A DNA stretch of 44,744 nucleotides from Pseudomonas sp. KK4 (GTDB lineage Bacteria; Pseudomonadota; Gammaproteobacteria; Pseudomonadales; Pseudomonadaceae), in NCBI RefSeq assembly GCF_001984065.1, contig NZ_LYVP01000042.1, positions 1-44,744 on the forward strand. The letters run 5' to 3'. The translations under genes were made by a program, and so were the position numbers. This document shows, one piece after another, positions 1-8,606 of this stretch. The notes under the pieces are model-generated. The model was not told the origin of the DNA and ran no database searches. It was given only the letters and a program-made list of their open reading frames with translations. How positions within the stretch are numbered: position 1 is the stretch's first letter; every line of letters begins with the position of its first letter.

Positions 1-16
1 GCGACTGATACACCGC

Positions 17-43
17 CTTCGCGAGCAAGCCCGCTTCCACAGG
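17..43. repeat. Solitary REP half-element
   Basis: Single copy of the REP family seen through the window (core TTCGCGAGCAAGCCCGCT, here with one changed base before CCACAGG). Its partner, if any, lies upstream of the window. Confidence 0.75.
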
Positions 44-115
44 GGATTGCGGCTTGACTACCCGCCTTGCACCCGCCAACGTCATCACCACCGCCACCAC
101 CCAAAGCGCCTCGCC

Positions 116-880
116 ATGTCCCTGCCCACTCTGTTGTCACAGCACATCGTCCGCCGTCCCCAGCGCATCGCGCTGTTGCAGCACATCGCCGAACAAGGCT
201 CGATCACCCGCGCGGCGAAAAGCGCGGGGCTGAGCTACAAGGCGGCATGGGATGCCATCGATGAGCTGAACAACCTGGCGCAGAAACCGCTGGTGGAGCG
301 CAGCGTCGGCGGCAAGGGTGGTGGCGGCGCGAGGTTGTCCAGCGAAGGCGAGCGGGTGTTGCGTCTGTATCAAAAACTGCAGGCGCTGCAAGCCCAAGTG
401 CTGGAAGCGGCTGAAGACGCCAGCGACCTCGACCTGCTCGGGCGCCTGATGCTGCGCACCAGCGCCCGTAATCAGCTGCATGGCCAGGTCGTGGCGATCG
501 AGGCCCAGGGGCGCAATGACCTGGTTCGCCTCCAGCTCGCCGAAGGCCTGAAGGTCGATGCACAAATCACCCACGACAGCACCGAACGTCTGGAGCTGCA
601 AATCGGCACCGACGTCGTCGCCTTGATCAAGGCTGGCTGGCTCGATGTGATGGCAGTCGACGCTGCTCAAACGCCCGAAAATAATTGCCTGACGGGCACC
701 ATCGACACGATTCTCAACGCCGATGACGGTCCCAGCGAAGTGCGCATCACCCTGCCCAACGGCCTGACTCTCTGCGCCCTGGCCGAGCCAGGGCACCTGC
801 AGGATCTTGGGCTGACCCATGGCAAACCGGTGCGCGTCGAGTTTCCACCCTCCCGGGTCCTGCTGGGCACACCGCTGTAA
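116..880 (+). CDS. modE: ModE-type molybdate-responsive transcriptional regulator
   Basis: Predicted molybdate-sensing DNA-binding regulator of 254 aa. The N-terminal winged helix-turn-helix (about residues 15-100) contains GSITRAAKSAGLSYKAAWDA, typical of the ModE/LysR-like fold. The C-terminal half carries two TOBE/Mop molybdate-binding modules; the first begins at SARNQLHGQV (about residue 115) and the second at about residue 190. The reading frame is open upstream to 47, but the extra 23 residues are histidine/proline-rich and unlike the family, so I start at ATG 116. In other bacteria ModE represses or activates modABC and molybdoenzyme genes; those genes are not visible here and may lie upstream. 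The gene is followed directly by phoX on the same strand after a 67-bp gap. Confidence 0.85.
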   Translation: MSLPTLLSQHIVRRPQRIALLQHIAEQGSITRAAKSAGLSYKAAWDAIDELNNLAQKPLVERSVGGKGGGGARLSSEGERVLRLYQKLQALQAQVLEAAEDASDLDLLGRLMLRTSARNQLHGQVVAIEAQGRNDLVRLQLAEGLKVDAQITHDSTERLELQIGTDVVALIKAGWLDVMAVDAAQTPENNCLTGTIDTILNADDGPSEVRITLPNGLTLCALAEPGHLQDLGLTHGKPVRVEFPPSRVLLGTPL

Positions 881-947
881 ATACACTGCAACAAAACCTT
901 CATCGGCCATGATTAAGGTGACTGCAAAAACCTGCAGGAAGCCTGAT

Positions 948-2849
948 GTGAGCCTATTGGAAGAACACCAACCCACCGATCTCGAACAGATGGTCGGCCT
1001 CAGCCGCCGTGGATTCATCAGCGCGGGCGCCCTGTGCGGCGCCGCGATGTTCCTGGGCGGCAGCCTGTTGAGCCGCAGCGTGCTTGCCGCCAGCGTCAGT
1101 GCTGGCACCAGCCAGTTGCTGGGCTTCGACAGCATCGCCACCGCTACCGCCGACAGCATCAGCCTGCCGCCCGGCTATCAATCCACGGTGCTGATCAGTT
1201 GGGGCCAGCCCCTGCACAGGGATGGACCGGCCTTCGACCCCAGCGGCAACGGCAGTGCGGCCCATCAGGAAGTCCAGTTCGGCGACCACAACGACGGCAT
1301 GAGCCTGTTCGCCTTCCCCGGCGACCACAACCGCGCGCTGATGGCGGTCAACAACGAATACACCAACTACCGCTACCTCTACCCCCACGGCGGCATGCCG
1401 CAATCGGCCGAAGACGTGCGCAAGGCACTGGCCGCCGAAGGCGTGACGGTGATCGAAGTGCAGCGCCACAACGGGCAATGGCAATTCGTCCAGGGCTCGC
1501 GCTACAACCGACGCATCCACGGCAACTCGCCGATCGCCTTCAGCGGACCGGCCGCCGGTCACGACCTGCTCAAGACCAGCGCCGACCCACACGGCAAAAC
1601 CGTGCTGGGCACCTTCCAGAACTGCGCCAACGGCAAGACCCCGTGGGGCACTTATCTGACGTGCGAAGAGAACTTCACCGACTGCTTCGGCAGCACCGAC
1701 GCCGAGCAGAAGTTCGACGCCGCGCAGAAACGCTACGGCGTGGCAGCGGCCAGCAAAGAGATCAACTGGCATCAACACGATGCGCGCTTCGACCTGTCGA
1801 AGAATCCCAACGAGCTCAACCGTCACGGCTGGGTGGTGGAAATCGATCCGTTCGATCCGCATTCGACCCCGGTCAAGCGCACCGCACTGGGTCGCTTCAA
1901 GCATGAAAACGCCGCCCTGGCCGAAACCGCTGACGGTCATGCCGTGGTGTACATGGGCGACGATGAGCGCGGCGAGTTCATCTACAAGTTCGTCAGCCGC
2001 GACAAAATCGATCACAAAAACCCCAAGGCCAACCGCGACCTGCTGGACCACGGCACCCTGTACGTGGCGCGTTTCGACGCCGGCGACAGCAACCCCGATC
2101 ACCCCAAGGGCCAAGGCGAGTGGATCGAGCTGACCCACGGCAAGAACGGCATCGATGCCAGTAGCGGCTTTGCCGATCAGGCCCAAGTGCTGATCAACGC
2201 GCGCCTGGCGGCCAGCGTGGTCAAGGCCACGCGCATGGATCGCCCGGAATGGATCGTGGTCAGCCCCAAGGACGGCCAGGTCTACTGCACCCTGACCAAC
2301 AACGCCAAGCGCGGCGAAGAGGGGCAACCGGTAGGCGGGCCCAACCCGCGGGAGAAAAACGTCTACGGACAGATCCTGCGCTGGCGCACCGACCGCGACG
2401 ATCACGCCGCCCACACCTTCGCCTGGGACCTGTTCGTGGTCGCCGGCAACCCGCAGGTGCATGGCGGCACGCCCAAGGGCGGCTCGTCGAACATCACGCC
2501 GCAGAACATGTTCAACTGCCCCGATGGCCTGGCCTTCGACGATGCCGGGCGGTTGTGGATTCAAACCGACGGCGATGTCAGCAATGCCGGGGATTTCGCT
2601 GGCATGGGCAACAACCAGATGCTCTGCGCCGACCCGGTCAGCGGTGAAATTCGCCGCTTCATGGTCGGGCCGATCGGCTGCGAAGTGACCGGCATCAGCT
2701 TCGCGCCGGACCACAAGACGATGTTCATCGGCATTCAACACCCAGGCGAATCAGGTGGTTCTACCTTCCCCGAGCACTTGCCCAACGGCAAGCCGCGGTC
2801 ATCGGTGATTGCCATCAGCCGCGCAGACGGCGGCATCATCGGCGCCTGA
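948..2849 (+). CDS. phoX: PhoX-family alkaline phosphatase, Tat-exported
   Basis: Predicted periplasmic PhoX/DUF839 phosphatase (633 aa), a calcium/iron-dependent enzyme that releases phosphate from phosphate monoesters. A twin-arginine signal is visible: SRRGF at residues 19-23, then a hydrophobic stretch and probable cleavage near VLAA (residues 45-48). The family region TWGTYLTCEENFTDCFG-like sequence (PWGTYLTCEENFTDCFG, nt about 1640-1692) is present, including the cysteine that in characterised PhoX contributes to iron binding. The start is GTG 948 with AGGAAG at 935-940; ATG 909 is an in-frame alternative that would add 13 residues before an otherwise normal Tat leader. No Pho box was recognised upstream. 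REP elements follow the gene. Confidence 0.87.
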   Translation: MSLLEEHQPTDLEQMVGLSRRGFISAGALCGAAMFLGGSLLSRSVLAASVSAGTSQLLGFDSIATATADSISLPPGYQSTVLISWGQPLHRDGPAFDPSGNGSAAHQEVQFGDHNDGMSLFAFPGDHNRALMAVNNEYTNYRYLYPHGGMPQSAEDVRKALAAEGVTVIEVQRHNGQWQFVQGSRYNRRIHGNSPIAFSGPAAGHDLLKTSADPHGKTVLGTFQNCANGKTPWGTYLTCEENFTDCFGSTDAEQKFDAAQKRYGVAAASKEINWHQHDARFDLSKNPNELNRHGWVVEIDPFDPHSTPVKRTALGRFKHENAALAETADGHAVVYMGDDERGEFIYKFVSRDKIDHKNPKANRDLLDHGTLYVARFDAGDSNPDHPKGQGEWIELTHGKNGIDASSGFADQAQVLINARLAASVVKATRMDRPEWIVVSPKDGQVYCTLTNNAKRGEEGQPVGGPNPREKNVYGQILRWRTDRDDHAAHTFAWDLFVVAGNPQVHGGTPKGGSSNITPQNMFNCPDGLAFDDAGRLWIQTDGDVSNAGDFAGMGNNQMLCADPVSGEIRRFMVGPIGCEVTGISFAPDHKTMFIGIQHPGESGGSTFPEHLPNGKPRSSVIAISRADGGIIGA

Positions 2850-2857
2850 CAGGCCCT

Positions 2858-2932
2858 CTTCGCGAGCAAGCCCGCTCCCACAGGTTTTGTGAACAGCGCA
2901 AACCACTGTGGGAGCGGGCTTGCTCGCGAAGG
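2858..2932. repeat. Inverted REP pair (REPIN-like)
   Basis: Two copies of the CTTCGCGAGCAAGCCCGCT family in inverted orientation (2858-2884 and 2905-2932) separated by about 20 bp, between phoX and srkA. Can form a long hairpin in RNA. Confidence 0.9.
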
Positions 2933-3017
2933 CGTCAGCACAGCCACCACCTATCTTCGGCCGTCTGCGCTACCATGCCTGGCCGGACGCAGCAGCCTGC
3001 TGCGCGCAGGAGTCAGC

Positions 3018-3992
3018 ATGGCCCACCCGTTTGAAACCCTCACCCCAGACCTCGTGCTCGATGCCGTCGAAAGCATCGGTTTTTTGAGCGACGCCCGCAT
3101 CCTGGCGCTCAACAGCTATGAAAACCGTGTCTATCAAGTCGGCATCGAAGACGCCGAGCCGCTGATCGCCAAGTTCTACCGCCCGCAGCGCTGGACCAAC
3201 GAAGCGATCCTGGAGGAACACCAGTTCACCTTCGAACTGGCCGACGTCGAGGTGCCGGTGGTGGCGCCGCTGATCCACAACGGCGAAACCCTGCACGAAC
3301 ACCACGGTTTCCGCTTCACCCTGTTCCCTCGTCGCGGCGGGCGTGCGCCGGAGCCGGGCAACCTCGATCAGCTGTATCGCCTCGGCCAACTGCTGGGCCG
3401 CCTGCATGCCGTCGGCGCGACCAAACCGTTCGAACACCGCGAGGCCCTGGCGGTGAAAAACTTCGGCCACGATTCCCTGGCCACCTTGCTCGAAGGCAAT
3501 TTCATCCCGCGCAGCCTGCTGCCGGCCTACGAGTCCGTGGCCCGTGATCTGCTCAAGCGTGTGGAAGATGCCTACAGCAACACGCCCCACCAGAACATCC
3601 GCATGCACGGCGATTGCCACCCCGGCAACATGATGTGCCGCGACGAGATGTTCCACATCGTCGACCTCGACGACTGCCGCATGGGCCCGGCCGTGCAGGA
3701 CATCTGGATGATGCTGGCCGGTGACCGCCAGGATTGCCTGGGGCAATTGTCCGAATTGATGGACGGCTACAACGAATTCCACGACTTCGACCCGCGGGAG
3801 CTGGCGCTGATCGAACCGCTGCGCGCCCTGCGCCTGATGCACTACAGCGCCTGGCTCGCCCGTCGCTGGGACGACCCGGCCTTCCCCCGCAGCTTCCCGT
3901 GGTTCGGCACCGAGCGCTATTGGGGCGACCAGGTGCTGGCGTTGCGTGAGCAACTGTCGGCGCTCAACGAAGAACCGCTCAAACTTTTCTGA
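3018..3992 (+). CDS. srkA: Stress response serine/threonine kinase SrkA (YihE/RdoA)
   Basis: Predicted protein kinase of the aminoglycoside phosphotransferase-like fold (324 aa), which in E. coli counters stress-induced cell death. The catalytic loop MHGDCHPGN is at residues 196-204 (candidate catalytic D199) and the metal-binding motif IVDLDD is at 214-219 (D216/D218). The length and these positions match E. coli SrkA closely. The start is ATG 3018 preceded by GCAGGAG at 3006-3012; the open frame runs back to 2889 only through REP sequence. It stands alone between two REP pairs, and the following gene has its own ribosome site. Confidence 0.9.
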   Translation: MAHPFETLTPDLVLDAVESIGFLSDARILALNSYENRVYQVGIEDAEPLIAKFYRPQRWTNEAILEEHQFTFELADVEVPVVAPLIHNGETLHEHHGFRFTLFPRRGGRAPEPGNLDQLYRLGQLLGRLHAVGATKPFEHREALAVKNFGHDSLATLLEGNFIPRSLLPAYESVARDLLKRVEDAYSNTPHQNIRMHGDCHPGNMMCRDEMFHIVDLDDCRMGPAVQDIWMMLAGDRQDCLGQLSELMDGYNEFHDFDPRELALIEPLRALRLMHYSAWLARRWDDPAFPRSFPWFGTERYWGDQVLALREQLSALNEEPLKLF

Positions 3993-4004
3993 ACACCACC
4001 GCCC

Positions 4005-4110
4005 CTTGTAGGAGCGAGCTCGCTCGCGAAAAACCCGAGAACACCGCGGGGTATCAAATGTCCCGCGTTATCGTTGACGACCATCGCGAGCAAGCTCGCT
4101 CCTACAGGGA
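4005..4110. repeat. Long REP pair, TGTAGGAGCGAGCT type
   Basis: Second REP subtype. An arm TTGTAGGAGCGAGCTCGCTC at 4006-4025 and its inverse at about 4082-4106 flank a 55-bp centre containing GCGTTATCGTTGACGACC. Related long units occur at 17663, 24159 and 43991. Confidence 0.85.
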
Positions 4111-4175
4111 CCAGCACATCAAGGGAAATGCCCTTACAATCCCCTCTTTGTTAGCTGCCTAAGCAAGGATTCTGC

Positions 4176-5063
4176 ATGCAAGCCGCCAACCCGCGTCGCG
4201 GGTACATCCTGGGCCTGAGCGCCTACATCATCTGGGGCCTGTTCCCGCTCTACTTCAAAGCCATCGCCAACGTGCCCGCCGTGGAGATCATCATCCACCG
4301 CGTCCTGTGGTCGGCGCTGTTCGGTGGTTTGCTGCTGCTGGTGTGGAAGCACCCGGGCTGGTGGCGTGAATTGCGGGAGAACCCGCGACGGCTGGCGATC
4401 CTGGCCTTGAGCGGCACGCTGATCGCCGCCAACTGGCTGACCTATGTGTGGTCGGTGAACAACGGACGCATGCTCGAGGCCAGCCTGGGGTACTACATCA
4501 ATCCGCTGGTGAACGTGCTGCTGGGCATGCTGATTCTTGGCGAACGACTGCGACGCATGCAGTGGGTTGCCGTGGCGCTGGCGGCCATCGGCGTGGCGCA
4601 ACAGGTGTGGCAGGTCGGCAGCCTGCCGTGGGTGTCGTTGGTGCTGGCGCTGACCTTCGGTTTCTACGGGCTGATCCGCAAGCAGGCACCGGTCAAGGCC
4701 CTGCCGGGGCTGGTGGTGGAAACCTGGATGCTGGTGCCGATCGCCCTGGCGTGGCTGCTGTTCAACCCAACCGCCCACAGCGCTCAAGCCGAATTCTGGA
4801 CCACCTCCGAAGCCTGGTGGCTGGTGGCAGCCGGGCCGGTCACCCTGGTACCGCTCGTGTGTTTCAACGCCGCCGCGCGGCATCTGCCCTACACCACCCT
4901 GGGTTTCCTGCAGTACCTGGCGCCGACCCTGGTTCTGCTGCAAGCCGTGCTGCTGTTCGACGAACACTTGTCCTCCAGCACCCTGCTGGCGTTCATCTTC
5001 ATTTGGGCGGGCCTGGCGGTCTACAGCATCGATGCGTGGATAAGTCTGCGTCGCCGCAGCTGA
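4176..5063 (+). CDS. rarD: RarD-type EamA-family inner-membrane transporter
   Basis: Predicted ten-helix permease of the drug/metabolite transporter superfamily (295 aa), RarD subfamily, often annotated chloramphenicol-sensitive protein. The opening residues RGYILGLSAYIIWGLFPLYFK and the early E-I-I-I-H-R-V-L-W-S motif (about residues 33-43) are the RarD signature; hydrophobic segments follow at regular intervals to the end. Substrate unknown. ATG 4176 is preceded by AAGGAT at 4165-4170. No operon partner: a REP pair precedes it and a 216-bp gap with two DnaA boxes follows, with a convergent gene beyond. Confidence 0.87.
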   Translation: MQAANPRRGYILGLSAYIIWGLFPLYFKAIANVPAVEIIIHRVLWSALFGGLLLLVWKHPGWWRELRENPRRLAILALSGTLIAANWLTYVWSVNNGRMLEASLGYYINPLVNVLLGMLILGERLRRMQWVAVALAAIGVAQQVWQVGSLPWVSLVLALTFGFYGLIRKQAPVKALPGLVVETWMLVPIALAWLLFNPTAHSAQAEFWTTSEAWWLVAAGPVTLVPLVCFNAAARHLPYTTLGFLQYLAPTLVLLQAVLLFDEHLSSSTLLAFIFIWAGLAVYSIDAWISLRRRS

Positions 5064-5126
5064 TCAAAAAATGCACAAACCTCTGCAGGCCTCGAATATC
5101 GTGGCCTGCATCGTTCCTTCCCAAGG

Positions 5127-5135
5127 TTATCCACA
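5127..5135 (+). promoter_or_regulatory. Perfect DnaA box 1 (rarD-gcvR gap)
   Basis: TTATCCACA, an exact match to the strong DnaA-box consensus, in the 216-bp convergent gap between rarD and the gcvR-like gene. Confidence 0.6.
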
Positions 5136-5239
5136 GCGTGATCCCCGGCGTTTGTGCGCAAGTCACTGAATGTTGGCGCTTTTTTGATCAACCCTGGCCA
5201 AGCCGCAGCGCACGTGGCCTGGCAGGCTGTCTCTACAGG

Positions 5240-5248
5240 TTATCCACA
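5240..5248 (+). promoter_or_regulatory. Perfect DnaA box 2 (rarD-gcvR gap)
   Basis: Second TTATCCACA, same orientation, 113 bp after the first. The surrounding sequence does not align with the 44-bp array near 42.1-42.6 kb. Confidence 0.6.
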
Positions 5249-5279
5249 GGCAGGTGCACGTTTAACTTGGATAACCGCA

Positions 5280-5798
5280 TCAGGCTTCGCTACGCAGGAC
5301 CAATTCCACCATCAGGTCGTCGGCCAGTGTTTCCAGGCGCGATTGCAGGACATCCAATGACAGCGTCAGCGGCACCGCGAGAATCGCTTCGGCGTGAAAC
5401 AGCGGCTCGCTGCTCATCGGCGCCGGCCGCACTTCCGTCACCAAGCGTTCCAGGTTGACCCCCTGCTCACTCAGCAAGCGGGTGATATCACGTACGATCC
5501 CAGGCCGATCGTTGCCCACCAATTCCATGGCGATCGGCTTCCAGGTACAGGATTGTTCGATGCTGCTTTCGGCGATCAGTACGCGGATGCCCTGAGCAGC
5601 CAATCCCTGAAGCGCATCCACCAGCGCGTCGTAGCCTTCGGCCGGAACCCCCACCCGCAAGATCCCGGCGAATTGCCCGGCCATGCGCGACATGCGGCTT
5701 TCCAGCCAGTTGCCGCCCTGCTCGGCGATGCATTGGGCAATGCGCTCGACCTGCCCGGGCTTGTCCGGCGCGAAAACAGTGAGTACGAGGTGGTCCAT
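5280..5798 (-). CDS. gcvR: GcvR-like glycine cleavage regulator, double ACT domain
   Basis: Predicted 172-aa cytoplasmic protein made of two ACT domains (about residues 3-75 and 88-165), each starting with the typical small-molecule-binding pattern (LTVFAPDKPGQVERIA and MELVGNDRPGIVRDIT). In E. coli GcvR binds glycine and restrains the activator GcvA. No DNA-binding domain is present, so any regulation would be through a protein partner. The ATG at 5798 is well supported by the domain edge. It is convergent with rarD and divergent from glcB across a 487-bp gap. Proximity to glcB (glyoxylate use) and to a glycine-producing cluster in the same window is suggestive only; other ACT-only proteins could look the same. 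Confidence 0.78.
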   Translation of the reverse strand: MDHLVLTVFAPDKPGQVERIAQCIAEQGGNWLESRMSRMAGQFAGILRVGVPAEGYDALVDALQGLAAQGIRVLIAESSIEQSCTWKPIAMELVGNDRPGIVRDITRLLSEQGVNLERLVTEVRPAPMSSEPLFHAEAILAVPLTLSLDVLQSRLETLADDLMVELVLRSEA

Positions 5799-5985
5799 GG
5801 CGCAGCCCTCTGGTCATGATTCTTGTTATGGAAAATCAAGTATAGGCAAGGGGCTCGATTCGGCGCGGCCTGGCTTTTGTGGCAAGAGAGTTACGTCAAC
5901 CATCGGGACAGCGAAGAATATGTGTACAACTTTTGATATTTAACTGGAACAATCCACCAATTTTTTGAGAACATCCCGTTCCGCG

Positions 5986-6007
5986 CTGTGACCGCAATGC
6001 GTCACAG
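5986..6007. promoter_or_regulatory. Inverted repeat CTGTGAC-N8-GTCACAG
   Basis: Seven-base perfect arms around CGCAATGC. It resembles a CRP/Vfr site in its TGTGA/TCACA ends, but the spacer is 10 rather than the usual 6 between those pentamers, so the binding protein is unknown. Confidence 0.4.
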
Positions 6008-6023
6008 GGTCGCAGAACGACGT

Positions 6024-6036
6024 AATTAGTCTAATT
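6024..6036. promoter_or_regulatory. Palindrome AATTAG-T-CTAATT upstream of glcB
   Basis: Perfect six-base arms around one base, about 250 bp before glcB. Operator-like in size; factor unknown. Confidence 0.4.
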
Positions 6037-6285
6037 TTCACAACCGCAATTCATCATGTAGTATGCCTCGGCAAGCACTACATAACGTTGGATCGATGTC
6101 TGCCGCAGGCACGTTCGCAACCCCAAAAGCCCTGTCAGCAAGGCCTCAAGCCTTTGATTGGTCCCAACCCAGCCGCCCGTGAACGGCATGTACTGGTAGA
6201 CGGGTTTGTGGTTTAAATGGCCCAAGGCTTCATTGTTAAATTGAAGAGCTGAAAAGCGAAATAGCTGAGCAGAGTGAGGCAAGCA

Positions 6286-8463
6286 ATGACTGAACACGTT
6301 CAAGTCGGTGGCCTGCAGGTCGCCAAAGTCCTGTTCGACTTCGTGAACAACGAAGCCATTCCCGGAACCGGCCTCACCGCCGATAAGTTCTGGGCCGGTG
6401 CCGACAAGGTCATTCACGACCTGGCGCCGAAGAACAAAGCCCTACTCGCCAAACGCGATGATTTCCAGGCTCGTATCGACGGCTGGCACCAATCCCGTGC
6501 CGGTCAACCACACGACGGCGTGGCTTATAAAGCCTTCCTGCAAGACATCGGTTATCTGCTGCCAGAAGCGGCCGATTTCCAGGCAACGACGCAAAACGTC
6601 GATGACGAAATCGCCCGCACCGCCGGCCCACAATTGGTGGTTCCGGTCATGAATGCCCGCTTTGCCCTCAATGCCTCGAACGCCCGCTGGGGTTCGCTGT
6701 ACGACGCGCTCTACGGCACCGACGCCATCAGCGAAGCCGATGGTGCAGAAAAAGGCAAAGGCTACAACAAGGTTCGCGGCGACAAGGTGATTGCCTTTGC
6801 TCGTGCCTTCCTCGACGAAGCGGCGCCCCTGGCGGCCGGCTCCCACGTCGATTCCACCAGCTACAAAATCGTCGACGGCAAACTGGTTGTGGCGCTCAGG
6901 GGCGGCAGCAACACGGGTCTGCGCAACGATGCCCAGTTGATCGGCTTCCAGGGCGATGCTTCGGCACCCACTGCGATCCTGCTGAAAAACAACGGCCTGC
7001 ATTTCGAAATCCAGGTCGATGCCAGCACCCCGGTCGGCCAGACGGATGCAGCCGGCGTCAAAGACATCCTGATGGAAGCGGCGCTGACCACCATCATGGA
7101 CTGCGAAGACTCGGTCGCCGCCGTCGACGCCGACGACAAAGTGGTGATCTACCGCAACTGGCTCGGCCTGATGAAGGGCGACCTGGCGGAAGAAGTCGCC
7201 AAGGGCGGCAAGACCTTCACCCGCACCATGAACGCCGACCGCACCTACACCGCTGTCGACGGCAGCCAGGTGAACCTGCACGGTCGCTCGCTGTTGTTCG
7301 TGCGTAACGTCGGTCACCTGATGACCATCGACGCGATCCTGGATAAAGATGGCAATGAAGTGCCGGAAGGCATCCTCGATGGCCTGGTCACCTGCCTGGC
7401 GGCCGTGCACAACCTCAATGGCAATACCTCGCGCAAGAACACCCGCACCGGCTCGGTGTACATCGTCAAGCCGAAGATGCACGGCCCTGAAGAAGCCGCG
7501 TTCACCAACGAACTGTTCGGTCGCATCGAAGACGTGCTGAACCTGCCCCGCAACACCCTCAAAGTCGGGATCATGGACGAGGAGCGCCGCACCACGGTCA
7601 ACCTCAAGGCCTGCATCAAGGCCGCGAGCGAGCGTGTGGTGTTCATCAACACCGGTTTCCTCGACCGCACGGGTGACGAAATCCACACCTCCATGGAAGC
7701 CGGCCCGATGGTGCGCAAGGCGGACATGAAGGCGGAAAAATGGATCGGCGCCTACGAGAACTCCAACGTCGATATCGGCTTGAGCACCGGCCTGCAAGGT
7801 CGCGCGCAGATCGGTAAAGGCATGTGGGCAATGCCCGACCTGATGGCGGCGATGCTCGAGCAGAAAATCGCCCACCCACTGGCCGGCGCCAACACCGCCT
7901 GGGTCCCGTCGCCCACCGCCGCTGCACTGCACGCGTTGCACTACCACAAGGTTGACGTGTTCGCCCGTCAGGCCGAGCTGGCCAAACGTGCCCATGCCTC
8001 GGTGGACGACATCCTGACCATTCCGCTGGCGGTGAACCCGCAGTGGACTGCCGAGCAGATCAAGAACGAACTGGACAACAACAGCCAGGGCATTCTGGGT
8101 TATGTGGTGCGCTGGATCGATCAGGGCGTCGGCTGCTCGAAAGTGCCAGACATCAACGATGTCGGCCTGATGGAAGACCGTGCCACGCTGCGTATCTCCA
8201 GCCAGCACATCGCCAACTGGCTGCGTCACGGCATCGTCACCCAAGAGCAAGTGATGGAAAGCCTCAAGCGCATGGCGCCGGTGGTTGACCGTCAGAACGC
8301 CAACGACCCGCTGTACCGCCCGCTGGCACCGAACTTCGACAGCAACATCGCCTTCCAGGCCGCGGTCGAATTGGTGATCGAAGGCACGAAACAGCCGAAC
8401 GGCTACACCGAGCCGGTCCTGCACCGTCGTCGTCGCGAGTTCAAGGCTGCCAACGGCCTGTAA
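6286..8463 (+). CDS. glcB: Malate synthase G
   Basis: Predicted malate synthase G (725 aa), which condenses glyoxylate with acetyl-CoA to malate, the second glyoxylate-shunt step and the exit for glycolate/glyoxylate carbon. Length and sequence match the monomeric G form. Visible motifs include LLFVRNVGHL with R340 (glyoxylate-binding arginine), GIMDEERRTTVNL, and GCSKVPDINDVGLMEDRATL near the C-terminus carrying the catalytic aspartate region. I start at ATG 6286, preceded by GAGG at 6276-6279; GTG 6274 would add four residues but overlaps the ribosome site. The gene is single, with a long upstream region and a strong terminator right after the stop. Confidence 0.95.
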   Translation: MTEHVQVGGLQVAKVLFDFVNNEAIPGTGLTADKFWAGADKVIHDLAPKNKALLAKRDDFQARIDGWHQSRAGQPHDGVAYKAFLQDIGYLLPEAADFQATTQNVDDEIARTAGPQLVVPVMNARFALNASNARWGSLYDALYGTDAISEADGAEKGKGYNKVRGDKVIAFARAFLDEAAPLAAGSHVDSTSYKIVDGKLVVALRGGSNTGLRNDAQLIGFQGDASAPTAILLKNNGLHFEIQVDASTPVGQTDAAGVKDILMEAALTTIMDCEDSVAAVDADDKVVIYRNWLGLMKGDLAEEVAKGGKTFTRTMNADRTYTAVDGSQVNLHGRSLLFVRNVGHLMTIDAILDKDGNEVPEGILDGLVTCLAAVHNLNGNTSRKNTRTGSVYIVKPKMHGPEEAAFTNELFGRIEDVLNLPRNTLKVGIMDEERRTTVNLKACIKAASERVVFINTGFLDRTGDEIHTSMEAGPMVRKADMKAEKWIGAYENSNVDIGLSTGLQGRAQIGKGMWAMPDLMAAMLEQKIAHPLAGANTAWVPSPTAAALHALHYHKVDVFARQAELAKRAHASVDDILTIPLAVNPQWTAEQIKNELDNNSQGILGYVVRWIDQGVGCSKVPDINDVGLMEDRATLRISSQHIANWLRHGIVTQEQVMESLKRMAPVVDRQNANDPLYRPLAPNFDSNIAFQAAVELVIEGTKQPNGYTEPVLHRRRREFKAANGL

Positions 8464-8485
8464 CCGAGCGCTGATGCCGGACACG

Positions 8486-8518
8486 AAAAAGCCCTGATCT
8501 TTCGATCAGGGCTTTTTT
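8486..8518 (+). terminator. Rho-independent terminator of glcB
   Basis: Nine-base perfect stem GCCCTGATC/GATCAGGGC (8491-8499, 8504-8512), loop of four, then T6; an A-run before it makes it partly bidirectional. Confidence 0.93.
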
Positions 8519-8550
8519 GTTTGCGCGCAATCCGGTGATGAAGTGATGCC

Positions 8551-8580
8551 TGTGGTGAGGGGATTTATCCCCTCACCACA
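8551..8580. repeat. Short REP-like palindrome TGTGGTGAGGGG
   Basis: Thirty-base inverted repeat: TGTGGTGAGGGGAT on the left and its complement ending ATCCCCTCACCACA on the right. It is a compact variant of the third repeat family (TGTGGCGAGGGAGCTTGCTCC) found at 13.7, 29.6 and 38.6 kb. Confidence 0.75.
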
Positions 8581-8606
8581 AAAGCTTTCTTACGCGTGAT
8601 AGACCA

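Larger units (their letters stand above)
5799..6285. other. Long divergent regulatory gap between gcvR and glcB
   Basis: 487 bp without a convincing gene. It holds two perfect inverted repeats (5986-6007 and 6024-6036) and an AT-rich block around 5925-5965. An antisense open frame at 6031-6417 overlaps the start of glcB and has no recognisable motif, so I do not call it. Confidence 0.6.

Noticed and set aside
6031..6417. 128-codon minus-strand frame in the glcB upstream region
   Set aside because: It overlaps the glcB start, lacks a convincing ribosome site and has no recognisable motif; conservation data would be needed to revive it.
6442..8484. 680-codon open frame antisense to glcB
   Set aside because: glcB is unmistakable on the other strand and the antisense product shows no family features.
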